From CALBPI01 sp039027435 (GTDB taxonomy: Bacteria > Pseudomonadota > Gammaproteobacteria > Steroidobacterales > Woeseiaceae): 64,000 nt of DNA. The number at the start of each line of letters is the position of its first letter. The stretch's first letter is position 1. Under the pieces are notes generated by a model that saw only the letters and a program-made list of their open reading frames with translations, was not told the DNA's origin and made no database searches. Shown here in pieces: positions 42,886 to 51,231 of this stretch. A program made the translations under genes and the position numbers. The stretch is taken from assembly GCA_039027435.1 (NCBI GenBank), contig JBCCKF010000005.1:199320-263319 (forward strand), read 5' to 3'.

Positions 42886-45087
42886 TTAGATGTCCTGTTG
42901 TGGATCAACATCGAGCGACCACCGCACGTCGTGGTCTTCCCGCCGTGATGCTAGCCAGGAGGTCAGTTGATCGAGGCTCGCCTGCAAAGATCGGCGTTCG
43001 GCCGCCTGCAATAGCAGGCGATAGCGGTAACGATTTTGACGTCTCAGCATCGCTGCAGGGGCGGGGCCGAGCACCTGCACGTTCTCGGCGTTCACGGCAG
43101 CACCAGCGGCCCGCAAATATTGCACAACACGTTGCTCGGTCTTGGCTGCAGCGTGCAAGACCGCGAGGTGCATATACGGCGGCCATGCGGCCTTGCGGCG
43201 CTCGTCCAGTGCAGCCTCGGCGAACGCCGGGTAACCCTCCGTCGCCAAGGTGGCGAGCAGAGGATGGTGGGGAAACGCGGTCTGCACCAGAACCTCACCG
43301 GGCTCATCGGCTCGACCCGCGCGACCTGCAACCTGAACCAGCGACTGAGCGAGACGTTCACTTGCGCGCAGGTCGCTTGCAAAGAATCCTTGATCGAGGT
43401 TGACGATGATGACCAGCGTGACATTCGGCAAGTGGTGTCCCTTGGCTAGCATTTGAGTGCCGATCAGGATCGAGAGTCGCCCGGCACGCGCGTCTTCGAG
43501 CACCGTCTCGAGTGCGCCGCGATTGCTCATGGTGTCCGAGTCGATACGCGCGATGTTGTATTCCGAAAACGTAGACCGCAACGCATGCTCTACACGTTCC
43601 GTACCTTCGCCGAGTGGCTTGAGCAGCGCGCCGCAAACGGTGCAACCGGATGGTATCGCTTCGCGGTGACCGCAATGGTGGCACTGCAGTCGACCGGCGC
43701 TCTGGTGCACGGTCATGTGCGCATCGCAATTTGAGCACTCAGCGATATGTCCACAATTGGTGCAGATCAGCGTTGGCGCGTAGCCCCGACGATTGATGTA
43801 GACCAGCACCTGTTTGCCACGCTCCAGGTGTGCTCGCATGGCATCGATGGCTGGTTGTGCAAGTCCATCGATCACGTTGAAGCGGTTCATGTCGATGACA
43901 GACAGGCGCGGCGGGCGCGCATTGCCCGCGCGGCGCGTCAGTCGCAGGTGCTGATATCGCCCGGCTTTCGCATTCGCCAGTGTTTCGAGAGCAGGGGTCG
44001 CGCTGCCAAGCACGATCGGTACATCAGCGTCGCTCGCTCGCCAAACCGCTAAATCACGGGCGTGATATCGAAACCCCTCGTGTTGCTTTAGCGAGCTGTC
44101 GTGCTCTTCATCAACAATAAATAGTCGCGGATTGCAAAGCGGCAGAAATACCCCCGAGCGTGTTGCGATAAACAGCTGTCGGGTGCCGTTGCGAGCCGAG
44201 AGCCATGCCATCGCGCGCTCTCGCTCCGACAAGCCGCTGTGAAAGAGCGTCGGTTTAACGCCGAGTCGACTTGCGATTCGGCGAGCTAGCTGTGGGGTCA
44301 AACTAATTTCAGGTACGAGCAACAAGACCTGCCCACCATCTGCCAGCACCTTCGCAATCGCGGTCAGATAGACCTCTGTCTTGCCGCTGCCGGTGACCCC
44401 GTCGAGCAGGAAACTGGAAAACCCCTTGGCGTCGAGAATCGCGCCCACAGCGTTGGTCTGTTCGTCGTTGAGCGCCGGACCGGGTTCGGGTGGCGTAGTC
44501 TGCGCCGGCGCGAACGGAATCCGCCGCGTCTCGACGATCCAGCCTCGCTCCTTTAACGGGTTGCGCAGGCGACGCCATTGGGTGCCCAGTAAACTGTCCA
44601 GACTCGTCTCATCGAGCGGATGCTTCTTGTCTTGCAACGCACCCAATAATGCAGCCTGCACCGGTGCGCGCTTCTCGAGACTCTCATCGTTGGCGCCAAG
44701 ACCGATCTCAGTGATGGACCAGTGGCTTTGCTCGAGCGCTGCATCGCTACCGCCTCGCAACAGGCCAGGCAATGCAGCCGCGAAGACCTCTCCGGGTGGG
44801 TGGTGATAATAGCGAGCTGCGAATTCGAGCATCCGCATGGTCGATGCGTCGATCAACGGCTGTTCGTCGACGCATCCAGACACGGTTTTGAGGTCGCCCT
44901 TGTGACTCGCGGTACCGACCTTGTGGCTCCAAACCAGACCGATCAGATTTCGCCTTCCAAAACTGACGCGCACCCGCGTTCCCGCAGCCGGCGCGGGACT
45001 AGGCGCGAGATAATCAAAAGTCTGATTTAGCGGGACATCCACAACCACGGGGATTGCGCGGCCCTTATCCCCTTGTTTTTCCTTCAA
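42886..45087 (-). CDS. priA: Primosomal replication protein N' (PriA helicase)
   Basis: Restarts stalled replication forks by loading DnaB. The frame holds up to 733 residues. The 3' DNA-binding domain is at the N-terminus (VPLNQTFDYLAP); helicase motifs are LLDGVTGSGKTEVYL near 222, FIVDEEHDSSLKQHEGFRYH near 325 and GSATPALETLANA. Eight zinc-binding cysteines occur near 445-490 (CTNCGHIAECSNC, CHHCG, CTVCG). The C-terminal helicase half includes LIGTQMLAKGHHLPNVTLV and QVAGRAGRADEPG. The start is uncertain: TTG 45087 opens the frame but lacks a clear ribosome site, and GTG 45048 is an alternative. A DnaA box lies 14-22 bp upstream of the TTG. Confidence 0.95.
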   Translation of the reverse strand: MKEKQGDKGRAIPVVVDVPLNQTFDYLAPSPAPAAGTRVRVSFGRRNLIGLVWSHKVGTASHKGDLKTVSGCVDEQPLIDASTMRMLEFAARYYHHPPGEVFAAALPGLLRGGSDAALEQSHWSITEIGLGANDESLEKRAPVQAALLGALQDKKHPLDETSLDSLLGTQWRRLRNPLKERGWIVETRRIPFAPAQTTPPEPGPALNDEQTNAVGAILDAKGFSSFLLDGVTGSGKTEVYLTAIAKVLADGGQVLLLVPEISLTPQLARRIASRLGVKPTLFHSGLSERERAMAWLSARNGTRQLFIATRSGVFLPLCNPRLFIVDEEHDSSLKQHEGFRYHARDLAVWRASDADVPIVLGSATPALETLANAKAGRYQHLRLTRRAGNARPPRLSVIDMNRFNVIDGLAQPAIDAMRAHLERGKQVLVYINRRGYAPTLICTNCGHIAECSNCDAHMTVHQSAGRLQCHHCGHREAIPSGCTVCGALLKPLGEGTERVEHALRSTFSEYNIARIDSDTMSNRGALETVLEDARAGRLSILIGTQMLAKGHHLPNVTLVIIVNLDQGFFASDLRASERLAQSLVQVAGRAGRADEPGEVLVQTAFPHHPLLATLATEGYPAFAEAALDERRKAAWPPYMHLAVLHAAAKTEQRVVQYLRAAGAAVNAENVQVLGPAPAAMLRRQNRYRYRLLLQAAERRSLQASLDQLTSWLASRREDHDVRWSLDVDPQQDI

Positions 45088-45475
45088 TCGTTGTGAAACC
45101 TGTGGATAAGTCTGTGGATTGTGTGTGGCAATGCCCGCTCCCGGTGCAACGAGCCAAACCGCTATTTCGCCGGACTCAGGGTCAAAACAACAAAAAAGCT
45201 ATATTTTTTAGAAACTTGAGTTCTGCGACGGAATTTTGACCAAATATCCCCGTCTGTCACAAAAGTGTGATTCGTTGTGTGTATAACTCGTCACACAGGA
45301 ATCGCTCCAGAGCGAACCCGATGGAGCAAGACTCAGACCCGGTTGGGCATTATGGCATGGCCGAACCGGTTCAAGGAACGGCGCTCCGGATGACTTGACG
45401 CGGTTCCGTGGGCTCTGATTTTATTGGTGTCAGAGCATAGAGTCTGGTCACAAGTCGTTAACGCGAGGCGAACCG
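45088..45475. other. 388-bp intergenic region with DnaA-box cluster, AT-rich tract and palindromes
   Basis: No convincing gene on either strand. TGTGGATAA (45101-45109) and TGTGTATAA (45278-45286) are both perfect reverse-strand matches to the DnaA box TTATNCACA; TGTGGATTG (45113-45121) is a one-mismatch neighbour. An AT-rich tract runs from about 45184 to 45246. TCACAAAAGTGTGA (45257-45270) is a 14-bp palindrome with a 4-bp spacer and GAACCGGTTC (45363-45372) is a perfect 10-bp palindrome. A possible promoter for the HNH gene has TTGACG at 45395-45400 with a weak TTTTAT at 45419-45424. Confidence 0.6.
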
Positions 45476-46114
45476 ATGACGCAAACACCGGTAGGTCCCG
45501 GTTTGGGACAGCAGGTACTCCGTACGGATGTGGCGGGTATGCCGCTCGAGTGGATCGATTATCGAGAGGCAGCGCGGCTCTATCACATGGGTCAGGTTGC
45601 CTATGCCTGCGGCTCACACCTGTACACACTCAGGGGTGGTTACAGCGGTCGGGATGGCTCGCGCAGCATCGTTGAGGTTAATTCGATTATCGCCACGCTC
45701 GGCGCCCACCAAGGGCTGGCCGAGAAGCGCCATGCTTACACGCCCCCGTTGAATAACCGAACGCTATTCAAGCGTGATGCGAACATCTGTCTTTATTGCG
45801 GTGGGCGTTTCGCCAACAGCGAGCTTACGCGCGATCACATAACGCCGATTTCCCAACAGGGAGAGGATCGTTGGACCAATGTCGCCACTGCCTGCCGGCG
45901 GTGCAATAACCACAAAGGCGGTAGAACGCCGGAGCAGGCGGGTATGGAGCTGATCGCAGTGCCGTTCACGCCGACCTACGCGGAGTACATTTTCCTGAAG
46001 GGCCGCCGAGTGCTGGCAGACCAGATGGAGTATTTGCTCGCACACTTCCCCCGGTCCAGTCCGCTGCACAAACGCGTGATGGAACATCTCCAGGACGGAG
46101 GCAAGTACCTCTGA
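45476..46114 (+). CDS. HNH endonuclease family protein
   Basis: A 212-residue protein. The N-terminal 75 residues are conserved-looking but unrecognised (DVAGMPLEWIDYREAARLYH). The C-terminal half holds an HNH motif with zinc cysteines: NICLYCGGRFANSELTRDHI (about residues 102-121, with the DH pair), then NVATACRRCNNHKGGRTPEQ (about 137-156). This is the HNH_5-like layout, CxxC-DHI-CxxCN-K. No signal peptide. Function beyond probable nuclease is unknown; it is followed 33 bp later by a flap endonuclease and no methylase, integrase or toxin partner is nearby. Confidence 0.9.
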   Translation: MTQTPVGPGLGQQVLRTDVAGMPLEWIDYREAARLYHMGQVAYACGSHLYTLRGGYSGRDGSRSIVEVNSIIATLGAHQGLAEKRHAYTPPLNNRTLFKRDANICLYCGGRFANSELTRDHITPISQQGEDRWTNVATACRRCNNHKGGRTPEQAGMELIAVPFTPTYAEYIFLKGRRVLADQMEYLLAHFPRSSPLHKRVMEHLQDGGKYL

Positions 46115-46147
46115 CGCCGGGGCCCTACCTCGGTACACTCCGAGGTC

Positions 46148-47044
46148 ATGGTGTATTTGATCGACGCGAGCGTTTACGTGTTCCGGGCATGGTTTTCTGT
46201 CCCGGACGACATGGTGGATGGCGACGGCAACCCGACCAACGCGTTGTATGGGTTCACAAAGTTTCTGGCTGACTTTCTTGAGTACGTTGGTCCGGATCAG
46301 GTCGCGGTCGCTTTCGATGAAAGTCTCGCGATTTCCTATCGCAACCAGATCTATCCGGAGTACAAGGCCAATCGTGAACCAGCGCCACCCGAGTTGGATC
46401 GACAATTCAAGCAATGCCGTCGGATGGCGGCGGCGCTCGGTCTTCGCGAGGCAGCGAGCAACGAATATGAGGCCGACGACATCATTGGCACGCTTGCCCA
46501 TGACGCCCGGGGGCACGGTGTGCCATGCACGATCATGAGTCGTGATAAGGATCTGACGCAGCTGCTGTCGCCGGTTGACACGTTCTGGGATTTCGCTAAT
46601 AACAAGAAGCTCGGCTACGAAGATATCCCCGAAGTTTTTGGCGTCTACCCGGAGCAGATCGCGGATTTGTTGGCGCTCGCGGGCGATAGTGTGGACAACA
46701 TTCCCGGAGTGCCCGGTGTCGGGCGCAAGACAGCTGCGGCGCTACTGCGCCACTTCGGCAGTCTGGATGTCTTGTATGCCAACCTTGACCGTGTTTGCGA
46801 TGTAGAGGTCAGAGGTGCCTCCAAGTTGGGGCAAAAACTGGAAATGCATCGGGAAATTGCGCATGTATCGCGGGCGCTAACCATCATTCCGACAGATGTG
46901 CCGTTGAGTTTTGACGCAACATCGCTGCACCGTAAGTCCCCGGATCTCGGTCATTTGAATGCGTTGTGTGACGAGGCGGGTTTTGGTCCTTCGTTTCGTC
47001 GTCAGGGCGAGCGACTCAGCGATCAGCTCGAGTCGATCGGCTAG
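46148..47044 (+). CDS. 5'-3' exonuclease / flap endonuclease
   Basis: A 298-residue free-standing homologue of the polymerase I 5'-nuclease domain. It has YLIDASVYVFRAWFSVPDDM near residue 3, YGFTKFLADFL, VAVAFDESLAISYRNQIYPEY near 55-75, the metal-binding acidic cluster in EYEADDIIGTLAHDARGHG near 112 and MSRDKDLTQLL near 135, and the helix-hairpin-helix DNA site DSVDNIPGVPGVGRKTAAALL near 180-200. It would remove RNA primers or flaps; it resembles ExoIX (Xni)/Pol I exo. Its stop overlaps the convergent VOC-like gene by 4 bp. Confidence 0.92.
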   Translation: MVYLIDASVYVFRAWFSVPDDMVDGDGNPTNALYGFTKFLADFLEYVGPDQVAVAFDESLAISYRNQIYPEYKANREPAPPELDRQFKQCRRMAAALGLREAASNEYEADDIIGTLAHDARGHGVPCTIMSRDKDLTQLLSPVDTFWDFANNKKLGYEDIPEVFGVYPEQIADLLALAGDSVDNIPGVPGVGRKTAAALLRHFGSLDVLYANLDRVCDVEVRGASKLGQKLEMHREIAHVSRALTIIPTDVPLSFDATSLHRKSPDLGHLNALCDEAGFGPSFRRQGERLSDQLESIG

Positions 47045-47745
47045 GACATCGCTTCCAGAGGCTGTTGGGTAGCCAACACCACAAGAGTCCCATTGCCAAG
47101 GCGCAGTCTGCCGACCTCGTTGGGGTGTTCGGCCGGCAGTAACGCCAGCGAGTATTGTGCGAGCCGCGCGATCAGTGCTTCGACCTGGGTAACACACAAG
47201 ACGATAGCAGGCTCGCCTTTCGAGTCTTGCAGTCCCATCGGCAGGCCACCGATATCCATCCTGAGTCGCAGCATCGGTGACTCACTGAGCGCAGAGGTTG
47301 TTTCGGCGTAAGGCGCCCAGAAGCCAACACTGCGCGTGAAGTCCGAAGTGGGCCGCTGATATTCGACCCATTCGAGCTCGCCGATGGGCATCGGCTCAAG
47401 GCTTGCGTGGGTGCTCGCCTCGACGATCAGCAGCGGCTGCCCTTCCGGCGCGGTTCGTAATGCGTAGTTGAATTCGTCCTCATCGAGCTGGAGTCGCTGC
47501 CAGTCGGTCGTGTCCGCATCGCTGCGAACCGATTCGGCAAGAGCGGACCGCGTTACGACGATGGTCGGCGACTCGATCAGTGCTTCGTGTAAACCGACGG
47601 TGATCGTGCCGAGTCTGAGGGCGGTGTAACCGTGGGACCACGCATCGGTGACCGGGCATTCGGTGAAACCGAGATGTGTCAGTTCGGTGCGTGCAGCCAG
47701 TAGATCGTCGACTGGCAATGCCAGTTCAACGAAACGATTACTCAT
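47041..47745 (-). CDS. VOC/glyoxalase-superfamily-like protein
   Basis: A 234-residue cytoplasmic protein. The N-terminal segment FVELALPVDDLLAARTELTHLGF and a second YQRPTSDFTRSVGFWAPYAE half suggest two paired beta-alpha-beta modules like the vicinal oxygen chelate fold. Metal-binding His/Glu positions cannot be identified with certainty, so it may be a non-catalytic member. Its start overlaps the hemH stop by 4 bp, so it is co-translated with ferrochelatase. Function unknown. Confidence 0.65.
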   Translation of the reverse strand: MSNRFVELALPVDDLLAARTELTHLGFTECPVTDAWSHGYTALRLGTITVGLHEALIESPTIVVTRSALAESVRSDADTTDWQRLQLDEDEFNYALRTAPEGQPLLIVEASTHASLEPMPIGELEWVEYQRPTSDFTRSVGFWAPYAETTSALSESPMLRLRMDIGGLPMGLQDSKGEPAIVLCVTQVEALIARLAQYSLALLPAEHPNEVGRLRLGNGTLVVLATQQPLEAMS

Positions 47746-48845
47746 GCCCGGCTGGCTTCATCCAGCGCACTGGCACGCTCTGCCGTCGCTTTGCGGTGCG
47801 CGTTGACCGCATTGATGGCCTCTGCCCAACCGGATATTGCGTCCGTCACCACCTTTGACAGTACGGCGACGTGTGCATCCGACGCGTTAAGGCACGGAAT
47901 GTAGCGTAAGTCCTCACCGCCGGCTTCTTGGTAGAGCTCTCGGTTCTGGAGCGCGATCTCCTCCAACGTCTCGAGGCAATCGGCAGCAAAGCCAGGACAA
48001 ATGACATCGATCTTGCCGCCGCCGGCCTTGCCCCAGTCTTCGAGCGTGAAGTCTGTGTAGGGCATCAACCATGGCTCTCGGCCGACTCGAGACTGGAACG
48101 CAACGAAGTATTGGTCTTCACCGAGGCCGAGTTTCTCCGATACCAATCGCGCGGTCTTCTGGCATTGGCAATGGTAGGGGTCACCCGCCCGGAAGTATCG
48201 CTGAGGGATACCGTGGAAAGAGTAGAGCAGCTTCTCCCCCTGTCCGTGCTCATCCCAGTGCTTGCGCACGCTATCAGCCAGCGCATCAATCAAGCCAGGG
48301 GCATCGTGATACTGGTTAATAAAGCGAAACTCCGGCACCCATCGCAACCGCGAAAGGGCATCGGTGACGGCATCGAAAACGGTACCTGTCGTAGTTGCGG
48401 AGTACTGCGGATACAGCGGCAGTACGACGAGACGACGCGCATTTCGCTGGCGCAGGCGTCCGATGGCATCTTCAATGGACGGGTTGCCGTAGGACATCGC
48501 CAGCTCAACCGCTATCTCGACGCCTGTGTCATCAGCGACCTTATTGGCAATGGCATGCGAGAGCTCGCGGCTGAACAACAACAGCGGTGATCCGTCGTCT
48601 GTCCAGATTTCCTGATACGCGGCAGCCGAACGCTTGGGGCGGATGTTGAGAATCACAAGATTCAGGATCAACCACCACAGCCAGCGCGGCTGCTCTACCA
48701 CCCTCGGGTCCCACAGAAACTGCTTGAGATAACGCTTGACTGCGGCAGGCGATGGATCATCAGGAGTACCGAGATTGACGACCAGCAGACCGAGCGTTTG
48801 AGGGCGACCGTGATCGAATTCCGGATCGCCGTTGTAGCGTGCCAT
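47742..48845 (-). CDS. hemH: Ferrochelatase
   Basis: Inserts ferrous iron into protoporphyrin IX, the last step of heme synthesis. From ATG 48845 the protein has 367 residues. Motifs are LLVVNLGTPDDPSPAAVKRYL near 20, FLWDPRVVE near 43, VVLPLYPQYSATTTGT near 140, LLYSFHGIPQRYF near 205 (metal-site His), VAFQSRVGREPWLMPYTD near 245, and the catalytic Glu in CPGFAADCLETLEEI near 278. The C-terminal tail of about 45 residues past the core is slightly long. No 2Fe-2S cysteine cluster is evident. A TTG at 48860 is a less likely start. Confidence 0.95.
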   Translation of the reverse strand: MARYNGDPEFDHGRPQTLGLLVVNLGTPDDPSPAAVKRYLKQFLWDPRVVEQPRWLWWLILNLVILNIRPKRSAAAYQEIWTDDGSPLLLFSRELSHAIANKVADDTGVEIAVELAMSYGNPSIEDAIGRLRQRNARRLVVLPLYPQYSATTTGTVFDAVTDALSRLRWVPEFRFINQYHDAPGLIDALADSVRKHWDEHGQGEKLLYSFHGIPQRYFRAGDPYHCQCQKTARLVSEKLGLGEDQYFVAFQSRVGREPWLMPYTDFTLEDWGKAGGGKIDVICPGFAADCLETLEEIALQNRELYQEAGGEDLRYIPCLNASDAHVAVLSKVVTDAISGWAEAINAVNAHRKATAERASALDEASRA

Positions 48846-48920
48846 ACCTTGGCTACCCAACCACTAAAATCGTAGTTTACAGTAGCAACGAGAGGAAGTG
48901 CTTGCCAGCAGGAGTCCAGA

Positions 48921-49391
48921 ATGTCCGAAGCACAAAAAACCGAGTCGACCGCGCCGGTCGAAACCGCACCATCGGTCAGCAAGGGTCAACTGGTTCGCGA
49001 TCTCATCGTGTTCCAGTTCAAGCTATTTATCGACGGGCTACGCGATGTGATTTTGATTCCGGTGTCGTTGGTGGCCGGCATACTGAGTTTGCTGAAACCG
49101 GGTAGGGACGCCGGCGCCGAGTTCTACGAAGTGGTCACTTTCGGCAAACAGACCGAGCGCAGCATCAACCTGTTCGAAGCCGCAGATCGGATGCAAACGT
49201 CGTCTGACAACGACCAGATTCCAGAGTTGGATGGGCTCGTGAGCGACGTCGAGAACTACATGCGCGATCAATACGACAAGGGCCAATTCGATGGTGTTCG
49301 GAATCGTCTGCAAGGATTGATCGACACGATCGACGGAAAAGTCAGAGCGCGTAAACCCGCCGACAGCGACAAGGATGAGCCTTTATCGTGA
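48921..49391 (+). CDS. Conserved hypothetical membrane-associated protein
   Basis: A 156-residue protein I do not recognise. Residues 1-22 are polar and Glu/Thr-rich; residues 23-58 form an amphipathic then hydrophobic segment (LIVFQFKLFIDGLRDVILIP, VSLVAGILSLL) that could be one membrane helix or hairpin; the rest is charged and helical (NYMRDQYDKGQFDGVRNRLQ), ending in a Lys/Asp-rich tail. It overlaps the next gene by 4 bp, so the two are coupled. Divergent from hemH with 75 bp between starts. Confidence 0.75.
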   Translation: MSEAQKTESTAPVETAPSVSKGQLVRDLIVFQFKLFIDGLRDVILIPVSLVAGILSLLKPGRDAGAEFYEVVTFGKQTERSINLFEAADRMQTSSDNDQIPELDGLVSDVENYMRDQYDKGQFDGVRNRLQGLIDTIDGKVRARKPADSDKDEPLS

Positions 49392-49960
49392 GTACCCGTG
49401 ACGATTCCGGTCGCGAGCCACCCGAGTGGATTCTGGCCGCTCAGGCGCGCTGGGCGGATGCCGTGCGTCCACGCAACATCGAGATTCCAGGGCCCGGTCA
49501 GGAGTCGGTGTGGGACTATCCACGCCCACCCCGACTTGAGCGCGAATCCCGCACCATCCGAGTTGAGTTTGAGGGCACGGTCATCGCCCAGTCTGCGCGC
49601 GCACAACGAGTCTGCGAAACCGCGAGTCCACCAACGTATTACTTGCCGCGCGAAGACGTAGACTTCGAGTGGCTCCAGCCGATTGAACGCTCGAGTGTCT
49701 GCGAGTGGAAGGGTGAGGCCGCGTACTTTGATGTCGTAGGTAGTGAGCGGCGTGCGCCTGCGGCAGTATGGTGCTATCCAAATCCGTTTCGGCCCTTCGG
49801 CGCGATCGCCGGATGGTTATCGTTCATGCCAGCAGCGATGGACGGGTGTTATGTCGGCGATCATCGGGTTCGACCGCAACCGGGAGGGTTCTACGGCGGC
49901 TGGATTACTCCTGAGCTGACGGGGCCATTCAAGGGCGCCCCTGGCACCGGGCATTGGTGA
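49388..49960 (+). CDS. DUF427 domain protein
   Basis: A 190-residue soluble protein starting with GTG in the GTGA overlap with the preceding stop. Residues 55-150 match DUF427: RTIRVEFEGTVIAQSARAQR, TYYLPREDVDFEWLQPIERS, SSVCEWKGEAAYFDVV and VWCYPNPFRPF. DUF427 is a compact beta domain of unknown catalytic role, often seen in marine and soil bacteria. The last 40 residues include MDGCYVGDHRVRPQPGGFYG. Convergent with the barrel gene, 2 bp away. Confidence 0.88.
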   Translation: MSTRDDSGREPPEWILAAQARWADAVRPRNIEIPGPGQESVWDYPRPPRLERESRTIRVEFEGTVIAQSARAQRVCETASPPTYYLPREDVDFEWLQPIERSSVCEWKGEAAYFDVVGSERRAPAAVWCYPNPFRPFGAIAGWLSFMPAAMDGCYVGDHRVRPQPGGFYGGWITPELTGPFKGAPGTGHW

Positions 49961-49962
49961 GT

Positions 49963-51231
49963 TCAGAAAAACCGTGTCAACGAAAATTGCCAATAGTCCT
50001 CTCGCGAGAACAGAGACAGCGCATCGGTGCCATCCCCGGCACTGAAATAACGCGCCTCAAGAGAACCTTTCCATTGACTGCCGAATCGGCGCGAGGCTTC
50101 CAGCGATAGGACGCCGGCACGGGTTTGTGCATCCGTGCTCGCAAGAATCAGCAGCTCACTGCCGGAAAAATCGTTGAAGGCAAAGCGGGCGCCCGCGACC
50201 CAGTCGTCATTGCTGGTGATGAGCAAATCCGTGGGGCGTGAGTCGTACTGATATTCAACAATCAGTCCGACGTCGACACCGCTGCCACCAATACCCGCAA
50301 ATGTGTACTCGAACCCGCCCGTCGCAGCGTTGAATCCACCGCGCGGGTCGCGGCCGCGGATCGCTTCGAGTTTCCAAAGCCACCCACCGCTCACGAGTGT
50401 CCCATCAAAACCGGTTTGATCGGTCAGGAAATACAGCGGCGTGATTCCGAGGCCGATGCCGGGTGGCAATGCGCCGACAGCGCCGGGGGCGACTTCCAAC
50501 GGCGTGCCATCCGCGAGTGTGAATAAGGGCAGTCGACTTGTGCCGCTGAAGTGCGAGAACGCGAATTCAATGGGCCCGATGTAGTGGTTAAATCGAATAG
50601 CGACGTCGACGTGGTCTTGCTGCTTACCGGCCTCGTAGCGTGCAGCATCCGCCAATATTGGCAGTGGGCCTCGCAGCCGTCCTCGGCTGCCAGGAAACGT
50701 GCGCTCGCGAAACCCGGGCAATACATAGAAATCCCAATTACCCCACTCGGGTGAGAGCGAGAGTCGGATCATCGGCTGGCCGAGTTTATCCTCGCCGTCC
50801 GGGCTGCCGGCAAAATCGGTTTGGTTGATGACGTCGACAAGATGTAGGGCTTCGGTTGTGCCCCAGAACTCCTGATTCAGGCCGATCAGAAGCTCGCCGC
50901 CGCGCCACCGTCGGCGCCAGTACAGCTCGGTGATGTCGGTCAGATTCCGCTCTGTATCGCGATCGTCTGCGCGACCGCGCAGCTTTACAGCGACACGATC
51001 TCTCCGGTTATTGAAATCGCGAAAGCCCTCAATCTGGCCAAGCAGTGCAAAGTCACGGCGGTCCTGACGTGGGTCGAAGGATGACTCCGTAAACCAGCGA
51101 GCTTCCGCGGTGACTTCCCCCTGCCAACGCCAGTCGGTCGACTGGGTATCCGCCCGGCATGCTGATGCGACGGCGATCAGCAGTGCACTAGCGCAGGTCG
51201 CGTAGCGCTTCACGTTCAAAGTCGCGCGCAT
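49963..51231 (-). CDS. Predicted outer-membrane beta-barrel protein
   Basis: A 422-residue exported protein with a signal peptide (ALLIAVASACRA, cleavage about residue 28). The mature protein is rich in alternating aromatic and polar strands and ends in Phe-Phe (WQFSLTRFF), the usual C-terminal barrel signature. Periplasmic-turn Asp/Gly/Asn patterns recur throughout. It loosely resembles DUF1302/alginate-export-type porins but I cannot assign a family. The start is unsure: ATG 51231 overlaps the upstream LolA-like gene by 44 bp, and GTG 51213 (MKRYATCASALL) gives a cleaner signal peptide. Confidence 0.8.
   Translation of the reverse strand: MRATLNVKRYATCASALLIAVASACRADTQSTDWRWQGEVTAEARWFTESSFDPRQDRRDFALLGQIEGFRDFNNRRDRVAVKLRGRADDRDTERNLTDITELYWRRRWRGGELLIGLNQEFWGTTEALHLVDVINQTDFAGSPDGEDKLGQPMIRLSLSPEWGNWDFYVLPGFRERTFPGSRGRLRGPLPILADAARYEAGKQQDHVDVAIRFNHYIGPIEFAFSHFSGTSRLPLFTLADGTPLEVAPGAVGALPPGIGLGITPLYFLTDQTGFDGTLVSGGWLWKLEAIRGRDPRGGFNAATGGFEYTFAGIGGSGVDVGLIVEYQYDSRPTDLLITSNDDWVAGARFAFNDFSGSELLILASTDAQTRAGVLSLEASRRFGSQWKGSLEARYFSAGDGTDALSLFSREDYWQFSLTRFF

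Noticed and set aside
45257..45270. TCACAAAAGTGTGA as a CRP site
   Set aside because: CRP sites are TGTGA-N6-TCACA; here the half-sites are in the opposite order with a 4-bp spacer.
45476..47044. HNH plus flap endonuclease as a defence system
   Set aside because: No methylase, helicase, toxin or integrase partner and no sign of a genomic island; neighbours are housekeeping genes.
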